Assembly (NCBI GenBank): GCA_035301265.1
Contig: DATGUP010000018.1
Location: forward strand, 47,685-111,684
DNA from: DATGUP01 sp035301265
Lineage (GTDB): Bacteria; Bacillota; Bacilli; Bacillales; Amphibacillaceae
Direction of reading: 5' to 3'
Length of the DNA: 64,000 nucleotides
The translations under genes and the position numbers were made by a program. Position 1 is the stretch's first letter; each line of letters starts with the position of its first letter. This document shows positions 17,433-26,022 of the stretch, one piece after another. The notes beneath the pieces are model-generated. The model searched no databases. It had not been told where the DNA came from and saw only the letters and a list, made by a program, of their open reading frames with translations.

Positions 17433-18416
17433 GTGCAAAAACCACGTGTCTATATTACACGGAAACTGCCAGAATATTTGCTTGAGCCATATGCGTCAAA
17501 GTTTGACTTTCGCGTATGGCATAAAGAAGATGAACCTGTTCCGCGTGATGTGTTGCTTGAGGAAATCCAGCATGCAGACGGATTGTTATGCATGTTGACT
17601 GAGCAGATCGATGATGAACTGCTGGAAGCAGGGCGACGATTGAAGGTGGTCGCTAATTTGGCCGTCGGTTATGACAACATCGATGTTGAAACAGCTCATG
17701 CTAAAGGTGTTGTTGTGACGAATACGCCCGATGTTCTTTCGGAAACAACAGCTGATTTAACGCTAGCTTTATTGATGGCAACAGCACGTCGAATCGTTGA
17801 AGCGAATGATTTAATACGGCGTGACTACTGGCGCAATTGGTCGCCTTTTTTATTAGCAGGAACCGATATTCACCATAAAACAATCGGCATTGTCGGCATG
17901 GGGCGGATTGGCCAAGCGGTGGCAAGGCGGGCTAAGGGATTCGGGATGAAGATTTTGTACCATAACCGATCCCGCAATTATAAAGCTGAACGAGCGCTGG
18001 ATGCTACATATGTGACATTTGATGAATTGTTGCGAGAATCCGATTATGTTGTATCCATGGTTCCATTAACTGATGAGACAGTGCATATGTTTAATCGCGA
18101 CGCTTTTCAGAAAATGAAACCAACAGCGATTTTTATCAACACATCGCGCGGTGGGGTCATGGATGAAGAAGCATTATACGAAGCATTACAGCAAAAAGAC
18201 ATTACCGCAGCGGGGCTCGATGTGTTTGAGACGGAACCGATTCGTGCGGATCATCCGCTGTTAGAGCTGGATAATGTTGTCTGTTTACCGCATATCGGCT
18301 CAGCATCGGTAGAAACGCGTACAAACATGGTGACATTATGTTTGGATAATTTGCAAGGCGTCTTGTATGGAAACGGTCCGAAAACGCCTGTCACTTTATC
18401 GCCGCTTGAAAAATAG
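17433..18416 (+). CDS. D-2-hydroxyacid dehydrogenase (glyoxylate/hydroxypyruvate reductase type)
   Basis: NAD(P)-dependent D-isomer 2-hydroxyacid dehydrogenase of 327 residues. The dinucleotide-binding motif is GIVGMGRIGQAVARR. Catalytic Arg, Glu and His are in INTSRGGVMDEEAL, GLDVFETEP and LPHIGSAS. The length and sequence fit the glyoxylate/hydroxypyruvate reductase (GyaR/GhrB) group, not SerA, because the C-terminal ACT domain is absent. The start is GTG after GGGGGGAAGAGG. It lies 24 bases after yutH. Confidence 0.9.
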   Translation: MQKPRVYITRKLPEYLLEPYASKFDFRVWHKEDEPVPRDVLLEEIQHADGLLCMLTEQIDDELLEAGRRLKVVANLAVGYDNIDVETAHAKGVVVTNTPDVLSETTADLTLALLMATARRIVEANDLIRRDYWRNWSPFLLAGTDIHHKTIGIVGMGRIGQAVARRAKGFGMKILYHNRSRNYKAERALDATYVTFDELLRESDYVVSMVPLTDETVHMFNRDAFQKMKPTAIFINTSRGGVMDEEALYEALQQKDITAAGLDVFETEPIRADHPLLELDNVVCLPHIGSASVETRTNMVTLCLDNLQGVLYGNGPKTPVTLSPLEK

Positions 18417-18423
18417 CTAAAGA

Positions 18424-18453
18424 TTAAGCAGACATCACGTGATGTCTGCTTAA
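18424..18453. repeat. Perfect 30-base palindrome between convergent genes
   Basis: TTAAGCAGACATCAC is followed immediately by its exact reverse complement. There is no loop and no proper T-tract, though AACCAAATGGTTTT follows. It may act as a terminator for both convergent genes or as a protein-binding site. Confidence 0.8.
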
Positions 18454-18463
18454 CCAAATGGTT

Positions 18464-18688
18464 TTAAAAGACTTGTTCGATTTCGGTTACACCGGGAACT
18501 TCGGCCATCAGCGCCCGTTCAATGCCGGCTTTTAATGTAATGGTTGAGCTCGGGCAGTTGCCACAGGCTCCCATTAGACGAAGAAGGACAATGCCGTCTT
18601 CATCAACGTCGATCAGCTCTACATCACCACCATCGCGCAGCAGGAAGGGGCGTAATTTGTCCAGTACTTCTTGTACTTGTTCCCGCAT
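18464..18688 (-). CDS. yutI: YutI, NifU-type Fe-S scaffold/carrier
   Basis: A 74-residue NifU C-terminal domain protein (Nfu). The cluster-binding CxxC is in MGACGNCPSS. Nfu proteins carry assembled Fe-S clusters to targets. With the A-type carrier at 19301 and suf genes in the same window it forms part of the Fe-S supply. Confidence 0.94.
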   Translation of the reverse strand: MREQVQEVLDKLRPFLLRDGGDVELIDVDEDGIVLLRLMGACGNCPSSTITLKAGIERALMAEVPGVTEIEQVF

Positions 18689-18851
18689 GATGCATCTTCT
18701 CCTTTCGTATACCTAATGAAGAAATCTATTTCTCATAAGAACTAACATGATTGGTGTAGGTTAATTTTATTTTATCTTTAATCGGTATTTTTGTAAAATG
18801 AAAGTGATTATGATTTTAGTTACATTCTAATTGCACTAAGGAGGGAAGCAA

Positions 18852-19175
18852 ATGGAACCGATTACAATAACGGTTTATGGAGCCGAACAAATATGTGCAA
18901 GCTGCGTTGGAGCCCCCGGATCAAAAGATACGTATGAATGGCTTCAGGCGGCTATTGGTAGAAAATATGCCGATGATGCAATTGTATATGAGTATATTGA
19001 TATCGACCATCCCCCTGCTATTGAGAAGCATGAACAATTGGTTAACCGAATCTTCACTGAGGAATGGTTTTGGCCGGTTGTTTTTGTAGATGACGAATTA
19101 GTGGCAGAAGGGATTCCACGTTTGCAACAAATATATGCGGCACTTGATAAAAAAGGTGTAGCGTTGAAGACATGA
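18852..19175 (+). CDS. yuzD: YuzD family protein (DUF1462)
   Basis: A 107-residue thioredoxin-like fold protein. CASCVGAPGSKDTYEWL contains the CxxC pair, and FWPVVFVDDELVAEG is typical of YuzD. The function is unknown; location beside nifU-like and A-type genes suggests a link with Fe-S or redox work. GGAGGGAAGCAA precedes the ATG. Confidence 0.85.
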   Translation: MEPITITVYGAEQICASCVGAPGSKDTYEWLQAAIGRKYADDAIVYEYIDIDHPPAIEKHEQLVNRIFTEEWFWPVVFVDDELVAEGIPRLQQIYAALDKKGVALKT

Positions 19176-19226
19176 GCCGTTCTACTGTTTGTTAACTTTG
19201 GATTGAAAACGGCTAGTCATTTTAGC

Positions 19227-19255
19227 TTGAATCACGGAAAAGCTGTTAGTATACT
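19227..19255 (+). promoter_or_regulatory. Promoter of the A-type carrier gene
   Basis: TTGAAT (19227-19232), 17-base spacer and TATACT (19250-19255). Confidence 0.6.
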
Positions 19256-19300
19256 ATAAATAACAATTTATCGACCGATCAAAATAAGGAGGTATGGATG

Positions 19301-19657
19301 ATGGTTATTGAACTGACGGATGATGCGGCTCACCAGGTCAAAGAAATGATGAAAGAAGAAGATGAAAATGTTCGGCTGCGCTTCGGTATCAAAGGTGGGG
19401 GTTGCAGTGGACTATCGTATTCGCTCGGTTTTGACTACGATGTGAATGAAGAATTGGATATGGTCGATACGATTAAAGGGGTTCCTGTTGTCATTAACAA
19501 ACAAGATATACCGATTATTGAAGGAACGACGATTGATTTCAAACAAAACATGATGGGTGGCGGTTTTTCTATTGACAACCCTAATGCTATCGTCAATTGT
19601 GGTTGTGGATCATCGTTTAGAGCAAAGGATTACGCAGGTACACCGGAAAAATGTTAA
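19301..19657 (+). CDS. yutM: A-type Fe-S carrier (HesB/ErpA/YutM family)
   Basis: A-type carrier that delivers Fe-S clusters. The three family cysteines are in GGGCSGLSY and NCGCGSSF. It has about 118 residues. AAGGAGGT (19286-19293) lies seven bases before the ATG at 19301, so this start is preferred over the ATG at 19298. The gene is followed by a terminator. Confidence 0.92.
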   Translation: MVIELTDDAAHQVKEMMKEEDENVRLRFGIKGGGCSGLSYSLGFDYDVNEELDMVDTIKGVPVVINKQDIPIIEGTTIDFKQNMMGGGFSIDNPNAIVNCGCGSSFRAKDYAGTPEKC

Positions 19658-19690
19658 AGAGGCATTTCGTGTATCCCCCGCAAGAAAGCG

Positions 19691-19721
19691 GCTTGGTGAA
19701 ACTATCACCAAGTCTTTTTTT
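19691..19721 (+). terminator. Terminator after the A-type carrier
   Basis: CTTGGTGA (19692-19699) pairs with TCACCAAG (19705-19712), followed by a T-tract. Confidence 0.85.
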
Positions 19722-19769
19722 ATTTGATGGAGATACGGAGCGTGTTAATGATCGGGGTTCATCATTGTA

Positions 19770-19819
19770 TAAAAAAAGGCCGATCTTGATTTGCTGGTCG
19801 ATCAAGATCGGCGCTTTTT
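19770..19819. terminator. Terminator at the end of yumC
   Basis: A perfect 11-base stem, CCGATCTTGAT (19780-19790) with ATCAAGATCGG (19801-19811). The A-run at 19771-19777 is a T-tract for the minus strand. Confidence 0.85.
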
Positions 19820-19822
19820 GTT

Positions 19823-20809
19823 CTAAAACATGGCGGTCGAATGCTTTGGCTGGATGCGTGCTTTCGGATCGATATACTGTTTTGCATTGTTGACAGCAGT
19901 CGGTCCTTCGCCAAAACCAGTGGCGATTAATTTGACTTTTCCAGGGTATGTATTAATGTCTCCTGCTGCGTAGATGCCCGGAATATTTGTTTCCATTTTG
20001 CTATTGACGACGATGCTATTTTTTTCAATCTCCAGCCCCCAGTCTTTGATTGGACCGAGTGTGGATACAAATCCGTAGTTGCAAAGGACATAATCGACAT
20101 CGAGTTCGATTTGTCGATCACCTCTGACTTCTTCAAGCAGAACTTTTTCAATTCTGTCTTCACCTGATATATCTGAGGCAACAAATGGTGTTAAAATCTC
20201 AACACTTGAAGCTTTTAGTTGTTCAACGCTATATTCATGAGCTCGGAATGTGTTTCTTCGATGGGCAAGAGTTACCTTTTTGGCAATCGGTTCAAGCATA
20301 AGCGCCCAGTCTACGGCCGAATCACCTCCACCTAATACGAGAACGTGTTGGTCTTTATATTGATTTATATCATTAACATAATAGTGGAGGTTCGTTCCCT
20401 CAAATTTCTCGCAGCCGTCGATTTTCAGGCGGCGGGGTTGAAATGCGCCATTTCCTGCTGTAATAATAATCGTTTTACTGTAATGCACATCTCCTGTATT
20501 AGCTGTTAGTTTAAACGTGTTATCTTCGCGTCGTTCGACCGTTTCAATGGATTGTCCGAGAACAAGCTCCGAATCGAATAGTTTGCATTGTTCTTCTAAG
20601 TTGTCAATAAGATCCTGGGCGCGTACTTTCGGAAAACCGGGAACATCGTATATATATTTTTCCGGATAAAGGGCTGTTAATTGCCCTCCGGTATGTGGCA
20701 AACTTTCAATGATCTTAACACTCGCCTGGCGCATGCCGCAGTAAAACGCAGTGAATAACCCAGCAGGGCCAGCGCCGATGACAATGATATCATAAACTTT
20801 ATCTGACAT
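19823..20809 (-). CDS. yumC: YumC, ferredoxin/flavodoxin-NADP(+) reductase type 2
   Basis: Thioredoxin reductase-like FAD enzyme, 328 residues, that transfers electrons between NADPH and ferredoxin or flavodoxin. FAD-binding GAGPAGLFTAFYCG at the N-terminus and NADPH-binding VLGGGDSAVDWAL are visible. The CxxC of true thioredoxin reductases is absent, and GDINTYPGKVKLIATGFGEG is typical of YumC. Its context with Fe-S genes fits a ferredoxin partner. GGGGGT precedes the ATG. Confidence 0.93.
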   Translation of the reverse strand: MSDKVYDIIVIGAGPAGLFTAFYCGMRQASVKIIESLPHTGGQLTALYPEKYIYDVPGFPKVRAQDLIDNLEEQCKLFDSELVLGQSIETVERREDNTFKLTANTGDVHYSKTIIITAGNGAFQPRRLKIDGCEKFEGTNLHYYVNDINQYKDQHVLVLGGGDSAVDWALMLEPIAKKVTLAHRRNTFRAHEYSVEQLKASSVEILTPFVASDISGEDRIEKVLLEEVRGDRQIELDVDYVLCNYGFVSTLGPIKDWGLEIEKNSIVVNSKMETNIPGIYAAGDINTYPGKVKLIATGFGEGPTAVNNAKQYIDPKARIQPKHSTAMF

Positions 20810-21002
20810 GGCATTACCCCCAATTGTCTAATCAAATGGAATGTCATCATCATAATACCATATACGAACAGATTGTGTGTACTAAGGGGGTTCATATTTG
20901 ATTGCAAAGCGTCAAGATCGCCCTTTCGAAAAGGAAGTTAGCCTTGTTGACGTATAAAGTTCGGTTCAAACATGTTTTGATTATCGATGCAAGATTTTAT
21001 GT

Positions 21003-22205
21003 TTAAAAGACGGAGATTTTTTGATCTTTTCCCGATACGAATCCTGTGACGGTCAGTATAACGCCGATAATGCTTATTGTAAAAAGCGGAAGAATCCAAT
21101 CGGCTGTCGAATCGTATAGAGCACCTAAAAGAACCGGTCCTGCCGCTGCGATTAAATAGCCAACCGACTGCGCCATTCCAGATACTCGAGAGGCTTCGTG
21201 CGCATCATTTGCTCGTAACGAAAAGAACATCATCGACAAGCTAAACGCTGAACCACAAGCAGCACCGATACATATGACCGCTATCGTAATAAGTACAGAA
21301 TGTCCGCTGATCAGTCCGCCGGTAGCTAAGATAACTAATATTCCGGTTAAGGCACTTAATAATTTTTGGTCTGTCATCTTTTCGGCAATAATCGGAACGA
21401 TAAATGTAAACGGAATAAAGGCAAATTGCATAAGCGATAGCAACCAGCCCGCTGTATCGGATGAGTAGCCATAACTGCTTAGAATATCGGGTAACCATGT
21501 AATAAATGTATAAAACACTAAGGATTGTGTGCCCATATACACCGTGATATTCCATGCTAATGGAGACCTCCATATATTTTGTTGAGAATTTTGTGTTGCA
21601 GTTGTTCGACGTGATGAATGAGCATTTTTCTTAAGTTGCGGAATCCAGCATATTATCGCTACGATCGAGAGAAACGACCAGAAAGCTAATGATCCTCTCC
21701 AACCCCAGCCAGAAATGCGTGACAATGGTAAACTCATACCAGAAGCTAAAGCCCCAAAGATATTCATAAAAACAGCGTAGAGGCCTGTTAATAAACCAAT
21801 TTTCAACGGGAATTTCATTTTGACTAAACTGGGCAACAAGACATTGCCGAATGTAATCGCTAATCCAAGAATGATAGTTCCGGCGAATACGGATGTTACA
21901 CCATCAAGCGAACGAACGATCAGACCAATGGTTAGGACGATGAAGGCATAAAAAATCGTCTGTTCCGTGCCAAAGCGACGGGCAATCGCCGGCACAAATG
22001 GAGACAAAATAGCAAAGGCTAATAACGGCAGCGTCGTTAAACTTCCGCCTGATGTGCTGCTGATAGCGAGATCATCACGAATAGAGGGCAATAACGGCCC
22101 GACAGCTGTTAAAGGAACTCTTAAATTAGAGGCGATTAATAAAATGCCAATCAAGAGTCCTATGCGTTTTCGTTGATTTTCTTTTGCTGTTGACGTATTT
22201 CCCAA
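21003..22205 (-). CDS. MFS transporter, CynX/NimT family
   Basis: A 400-residue major facilitator with about 12 membrane segments. LLIASNLRVPLTAVGPLLP and the general layout are typical of the CynX/NimT (cyanate/nitroimidazole) group, which exports or imports small organic anions. The substrate is unknown. A basic central loop (KKNAHSSRR, about residues 193-205) separates the two halves. It is a monocistronic gene with a 345-base divergent region toward yumB. Confidence 0.88.
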   Translation of the reverse strand: MGNTSTAKENQRKRIGLLIGILLIASNLRVPLTAVGPLLPSIRDDLAISSTSGGSLTTLPLLAFAILSPFVPAIARRFGTEQTIFYAFIVLTIGLIVRSLDGVTSVFAGTIILGLAITFGNVLLPSLVKMKFPLKIGLLTGLYAVFMNIFGALASGMSLPLSRISGWGWRGSLAFWSFLSIVAIICWIPQLKKNAHSSRRTTATQNSQQNIWRSPLAWNITVYMGTQSLVFYTFITWLPDILSSYGYSSDTAGWLLSLMQFAFIPFTFIVPIIAEKMTDQKLLSALTGILVILATGGLISGHSVLITIAVICIGAACGSAFSLSMMFFSLRANDAHEASRVSGMAQSVGYLIAAAGPVLLGALYDSTADWILPLFTISIIGVILTVTGFVSGKDQKISVF

Positions 22206-22451
22206 ATTTGATCCTCCTGTTTACCACCAATTGTAGTTTGCGCAGGGTGAGCCATGCGCTATGAATCACTTTCTTTCCGAACAGATTGTAACATGATTTG
22301 CAACGAAAATGTTTGTTCGTGATTAAACTTAATGATAAGAAAATTGCAAAATTTTTATGAAGGGTTGCAACAAAAAAGGAAAAGAGCTACCATGGTGAAT
22401 GAATAAACATATTACGATTCGATTACATTTGGATGAAAAAATTATGACATC

Positions 22452-22469
22452 TTGTGAAACATATGACAG
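22452..22469 (+). promoter_or_regulatory. Putative Rex operator 1 upstream of yumB
   Basis: TTGTGAA-ACAT-ATGACAG matches the Rex consensus TTGTGAAnnnnTTCACAA at all 7 left positions and 4 of 7 right positions. It overlaps the proposed -35. Confidence 0.45.
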
Positions 22470-22490
22470 CCGTATGTCATAGTTTAATAT
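22463..22490 (+). promoter_or_regulatory. Putative promoter of yumB
   Basis: ATGACA (22463-22468), a 16-base spacer and TAATAT (22485-22490). The ATGACA also forms an inverted repeat with TGTCAT at 22475-22480. Confidence 0.45.
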
Positions 22491-22498
22491 GGTGTCTT

Positions 22499-22516
22499 TA
22501 GTGAAATACATCACAA
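22499..22516 (+). promoter_or_regulatory. Putative Rex operator 2 upstream of yumB
   Basis: TAGTGAA-ATAC-ATCACAA matches the Rex consensus at 12 of 14 specified positions. It lies where transcription from the proposed promoter would start, a repressing position. Rex senses NADH/NAD+ and controls NADH dehydrogenase in B. subtilis. Confidence 0.55.
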
Positions 22517-22565
22517 ACTCGAATCGTTAATATGAACTAAGAATGAACAGATGGGTGATGAGAGA

Positions 22566-23786
22566 GTGAGGAATAATCCGCATATTGTTATTTTGGGAGC
22601 AGGATACGGAGGAATCATGACAACGGTCAAACTGCAGAAGCTGCTCGGGGTTAACGAGGCTGACATTACGCTCGTCAATAAGCACGATTATCATTATCAG
22701 ACAACATGGCTTCACGAAAATGCAGCGGGAACGTTGCATCATGATCGGACTCGTATACCATTGAAAAATGTTGTTAATATGAACCGTGTCAATTTTATTG
22801 AAGATACGGTTGTGGCGATTAAACCTGAAGAGAAAAAGGTCAAACTGGAAAACGGTCAAGTGGATTATGATATTCTGGTCATTGGCCTAGGTTTTGAAGC
22901 AGCGACATTCGGTATTCCAGGTTTAAAAGAAAATGCGTTTACGATCAATAATATCAATAGCGCGCGTTTAATTCGAGAACATTTAGACTATACTTTTGCC
23001 CAATATCATAATGAAATTGATAAACATCCGGGGCATTTGAATATTGTCGTTGGCGGCGGTGGTTTTACAGGTGCGGAATTTGTCGGCGAATTAGCCAACC
23101 GCATTCCCGAACTATGTGAAGAATACGATATTGATCCGGGTTTAGTCCGTCTTATTAATATTGAAGGAGCACCGACTATTTTACCAGGGTTTGACCCGCA
23201 ACTTGTCGAATACGCTATGACATCGTTAGAATCACGCGGTGTCGAATTCATTACTGGAGCGATGTTAAAAGAATGTCATGCTGATCGTGTTGTCTATGAA
23301 AAAGATGGTAAACAAGAAGAAATACCGACATTGACCACGATTTGGGCTGCAGGTGTTCGCGCTAATTCAATTGTTGAACAGTCAGGTTTTGCAACAAATC
23401 GTGGAAAAGTGGAAGTACAAAAAGATATGCGAGCACCGGATTATGATGATGTTTTTGTTGTCGGTGATTGTGCGCTCGTTATGAATCCTGAGACAGGACG
23501 ACCATATCCACCAACAGCACAAATCGCTATTCAAGAAGCGGAAACAGCGGCGCATAATATTAAAGCTTTCATATCCGGTGGTGAGATGGAGGATTTTGAA
23601 CCGAAATTGCGCGGTACCGTTGCTTCGCTCGGCCACGATGATGCGATAGGCGTAATATTCAATAACTTTAAATTATTTGGCTGGCCGGCAACATTTATGA
23701 AAAAAGTCATTGACAACCGTTATTTGTTTAAACTCGGTGGTTTAGGATTGATGATGCGAAAAGGGAAATTCAACATATTATATTAG
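22566..23786 (+). CDS. yumB: YumB-like type II NADH dehydrogenase
   Basis: Non-proton-pumping NADH:quinone oxidoreductase (NDH-2), a peripheral membrane flavoenzyme of about 406 residues that reduces menaquinone. FAD motif VILGAGYGGIMT near the N-terminus, NADH motif VVGGGGFTGAEFVGELA, and DVFVVGDCALVMNPETGRPYPPTAQIA near the C-terminus. The sequence is closer to YumB than to the other B. subtilis NDH-2 enzymes as I recall them. A GTG at 22566 with GGGTGAT before it is preferred to the ATG at 22551. Two putative Rex sites precede the gene. Confidence 0.9.
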   Translation: MRNNPHIVILGAGYGGIMTTVKLQKLLGVNEADITLVNKHDYHYQTTWLHENAAGTLHHDRTRIPLKNVVNMNRVNFIEDTVVAIKPEEKKVKLENGQVDYDILVIGLGFEAATFGIPGLKENAFTINNINSARLIREHLDYTFAQYHNEIDKHPGHLNIVVGGGGFTGAEFVGELANRIPELCEEYDIDPGLVRLINIEGAPTILPGFDPQLVEYAMTSLESRGVEFITGAMLKECHADRVVYEKDGKQEEIPTLTTIWAAGVRANSIVEQSGFATNRGKVEVQKDMRAPDYDDVFVVGDCALVMNPETGRPYPPTAQIAIQEAETAAHNIKAFISGGEMEDFEPKLRGTVASLGHDDAIGVIFNNFKLFGWPATFMKKVIDNRYLFKLGGLGLMMRKGKFNILY

Positions 23787-23885
23787 GATAGCAAGCAAAG
23801 ACAAAAGCGATTGTCTTTGCTTTTTTCTTACGTTGCGCTAAAATAATTCTAGGTTACATTCCCATATAGAAGCGAGGTTTGAGCA

Positions 23886-24197
23886 TTGATACAAGGTTTT
23901 GTAGAAATTATCTTATTTTTTGTCATCTTTTTTGGCCTAGCATTCATTTTAAATATGTTGTTACGTCGGACATGGCTGATGTCATTTCTGTACATATTTA
24001 TTATGATTATGATGATTGATGGTATTTCAACGATTGAATATTTTACGAATCCAAAAGAAGCCTTCACAACAGCCTGGAAGCGTCTGATCAGCATCGGTTG
24101 GTTTGATTATATTGTCTTTTTATCCGGTTTCATCGGCACGATCGTTTCCGGTATTGTGATCCGCTATCTTCGTAAGAGCGGTTATCGTATGTTTTAG
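23886..24197 (+). CDS. yuiB: YuiB family membrane protein
   Basis: A 103-residue protein with three predicted membrane segments (about residues 4-24, 32-50, 75-95). SGIVIRYLRKSGYRMF at the C-terminus and the middle segment match YuiB of B. subtilis. Function is unknown. The start is TTG, eight bases after GAGG. It lies directly before yuiC as in B. subtilis. Confidence 0.82.
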   Translation: MIQGFVEIILFFVIFFGLAFILNMLLRRTWLMSFLYIFIMIMMIDGISTIEYFTNPKEAFTTAWKRLISIGWFDYIVFLSGFIGTIVSGIVIRYLRKSGYRMF

Positions 24198-24274
24198 CTA
24201 GCCGAGCGTTTTTAGGAAAAAATGAATAAAATAAAACTCGGTTGGAAAGGATGACATCCAGAGAGGTGTTATCC

Positions 24275-24964
24275 ATGACATTTATTCATTTTTTCCGTAG
24301 AGCCGGCATGACATTGTTGTTTTTAGGGGCCGTTTATACGACCTTTTCATTTATAACGAATTTGACGATCGCCGATATACAGACTTGGTTGGAAAAGGAT
24401 CACCGTGTATTTGCTATGGACATGCATCATCATGGGGAAAATAGAGAAATAGCCTTGGAACAGAAGCAGCCCAATACAAAAAAGCAACGAAAACGGTATA
24501 TTTCCAGTGAGCAGGTTGAAAGCCTGCAAACTTTAGAAGAAGCGATTGACTTGGAACAATATCCAACTGAAACGGTTATCGCGACCGGGTATACGGCAGG
24601 TGTTGAATCGACGGGTAAAACCCCAGATCATCCGCAATATGGCTTAACTTATTCTGGAATTGAAGTGAAACGAGATTTATATTCTACGATTGCCGCTGAT
24701 TTAGATGTTTATCCACTTGGAACAATCATGTTTATCCCTGGATATGGATACGGTGTTGTCGCGGATAAAGGTGAGGCAATCACTGGTAACAAAATTGATT
24801 TGTATTTTCCGACGGTTGAAGACGTTTATGCCGAATGGGGTAAAAAAGAATTGGATGTCTATATCATTGAAATGGGAGATGGAGAGCTAACTGAAGAAAC
24901 AATGAAGACGTTAAACGAAAACGATACATTGCAAGTATTTCGGGAACAAATGACGACAAGTTAA
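24275..24964 (+). CDS. yuiC: YuiC, 3D-domain murein lytic transglycosylase-like protein
   Basis: A 229-residue protein with an N-terminal membrane anchor (about residues 10-30) and a C-terminal 3D domain (named for three Asp). VIATGYTAGVESTGKTPDHP begins the domain and VVADKGEAITGNKIDLYFPT carries the aspartates. YuiC-like proteins are stationary-phase muralytic enzymes related to MltA. The ATG at 24275 is preferred because GAGAGGTG precedes it; the frame extends to a TTG at 24242. Confidence 0.88.
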   Translation: MTFIHFFRRAGMTLLFLGAVYTTFSFITNLTIADIQTWLEKDHRVFAMDMHHHGENREIALEQKQPNTKKQRKRYISSEQVESLQTLEEAIDLEQYPTETVIATGYTAGVESTGKTPDHPQYGLTYSGIEVKRDLYSTIAADLDVYPLGTIMFIPGYGYGVVADKGEAITGNKIDLYFPTVEDVYAEWGKKELDVYIIEMGDGELTEETMKTLNENDTLQVFREQMTTS

Positions 24965-25033
24965 GGCGCTATCGGCGGCTAAACAAAACGAGCTTTAAAT
25001 AGGCAACCGATGAAAGACAGCCTAAAATAGAAG

Positions 25034-25080
25034 AACGGATTGAATCAATCAAAGTTTTGCTTCAGTCCGTTTTTTGTTTT
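25034..25080 (+). terminator. Terminator after yuiC
   Basis: AACGGATTGAA (25034-25044) pairs with TTCAGTCCGTT (25061-25071, one G-U), then T-tract. Confidence 0.8.
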
Positions 25081-25301
25081 TAAGAAACAACAGCTATTGT
25101 TAATGGTGATATATTTTCAAAAGCAATATCTTTTTTCGGTGTTTTATTTTCAAATGATGGTTCATGATATATTCCTTATATAATAAGAGTGTCATCAGTA
25201 AATAATAAAAGGGGCTCTTTTTGTCAAATTGAGCCGTGTTCGCGGAAGGCAAGCATATGGGGTGTAAGCCAACCTTATTTCTACATAAACGATACAAAAC
25301 A

Positions 25302-25349
25302 AAAACGAAGTCCTTCGTAAAAGAACGATGAACTTCGTTTTATTTATTT
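25302..25349 (-). terminator. Repeated terminator-like element after bioY
   Basis: Stem AAAACGAAGT with ACTTCGTTTT surrounding a smaller TCGT..ACGA pairing. On the minus strand it lies just after bioY and ends in a T-run. A near copy lies at 32525-32568 after another minus-strand gene. Confidence 0.7.
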
Positions 25350-25384
25350 ACCTCTCTTTTCTTTTTGCATTTATTTCAAAAGCG

Positions 25385-25975
25385 TCATGCTGTCTTCTGC
25401 CATTTTACAGGAATGCGTTTTGTCAGACGATCTACAAAGACGCCTGCAAGAGGCGAAAGGAGTGCATCTTTGAGCAAAAAAGGAAGCATTCCGGCCCATG
25501 CGGTGATGTAAGTGATATCTATATCCAACCATAGTTTCATAGCGACATACATATAGGTTACACCGATCAAATAGTTAAAGATGAAGCCGGTTATACTGGC
25601 GAATATGCATAATGGTAAAGACAGTTTTTTTACTTTCTCGACGATTGATCCGACTGTAAACGTGACGATGACAAATGATAAAATAAATCCCCCCGTAGGA
25701 CTGATCAGCTGTACAGGGCCCGCTGTCATTCCGGCAAATACAGGTACCCCGGAAACACCGATGAAGATATAGGCTATCATAGCGAGAGTTCCGCGCGTTT
25801 TTCCAAGAATTAAACCCGATAAAATAGCGAAAAATGTTTGTAGCGATAACGGAACAGCTGCTCCGCCGATTGGCACAACAAGGAATGGGAACCATACTGC
25901 AATATTAGCGCCAATCCCCATCATGCAAACGAAAATCGCTCCAAATGTAAGATCGATCGGTCGAATCGTTTTCAT
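25385..25975 (-). CDS. bioY: BioY, biotin transporter substrate-binding subunit
   Basis: Membrane S-component of the biotin ECF transporter, 196 residues with about six membrane segments. GGAAVPLSLQTFFAILSGLILG and SPTGGFILSFVI are typical of BioY. It needs the general EcfAA'T module encoded elsewhere, or works alone. It lies 47 bases downstream of deoD on the same strand, so the two may be co-transcribed, an unusual pair. I could not find a clear BirA operator. Confidence 0.92.
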   Translation of the reverse strand: MKTIRPIDLTFGAIFVCMMGIGANIAVWFPFLVVPIGGAAVPLSLQTFFAILSGLILGKTRGTLAMIAYIFIGVSGVPVFAGMTAGPVQLISPTGGFILSFVIVTFTVGSIVEKVKKLSLPLCIFASITGFIFNYLIGVTYMYVAMKLWLDIDITYITAWAGMLPFLLKDALLSPLAGVFVDRLTKRIPVKWQKTA

Positions 25976-26022
25976 AGCATCATCCTCAGTGAAATGACGA
26001 GTTTACGTTTAACTTTAATGTT

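Larger units (their letters stand above)
24965..25384. other. Intergenic region between yuiC and bioY
   Basis: It holds the yuiC terminator (25034-25080), a repeated terminator-type element (25302-25349) and between them about 200 AT-rich bases with no gene. GGCTC..GAGCC near 25214-25237 can form a small hairpin. Confidence 0.5.

Noticed and set aside
25976..26022. BirA operator before bioY
   Set aside because: GTTTAC and GTTTAAC are present, but the paired arms and the spacing of a BirA site are not. bioY also seems to be co-transcribed with deoD.
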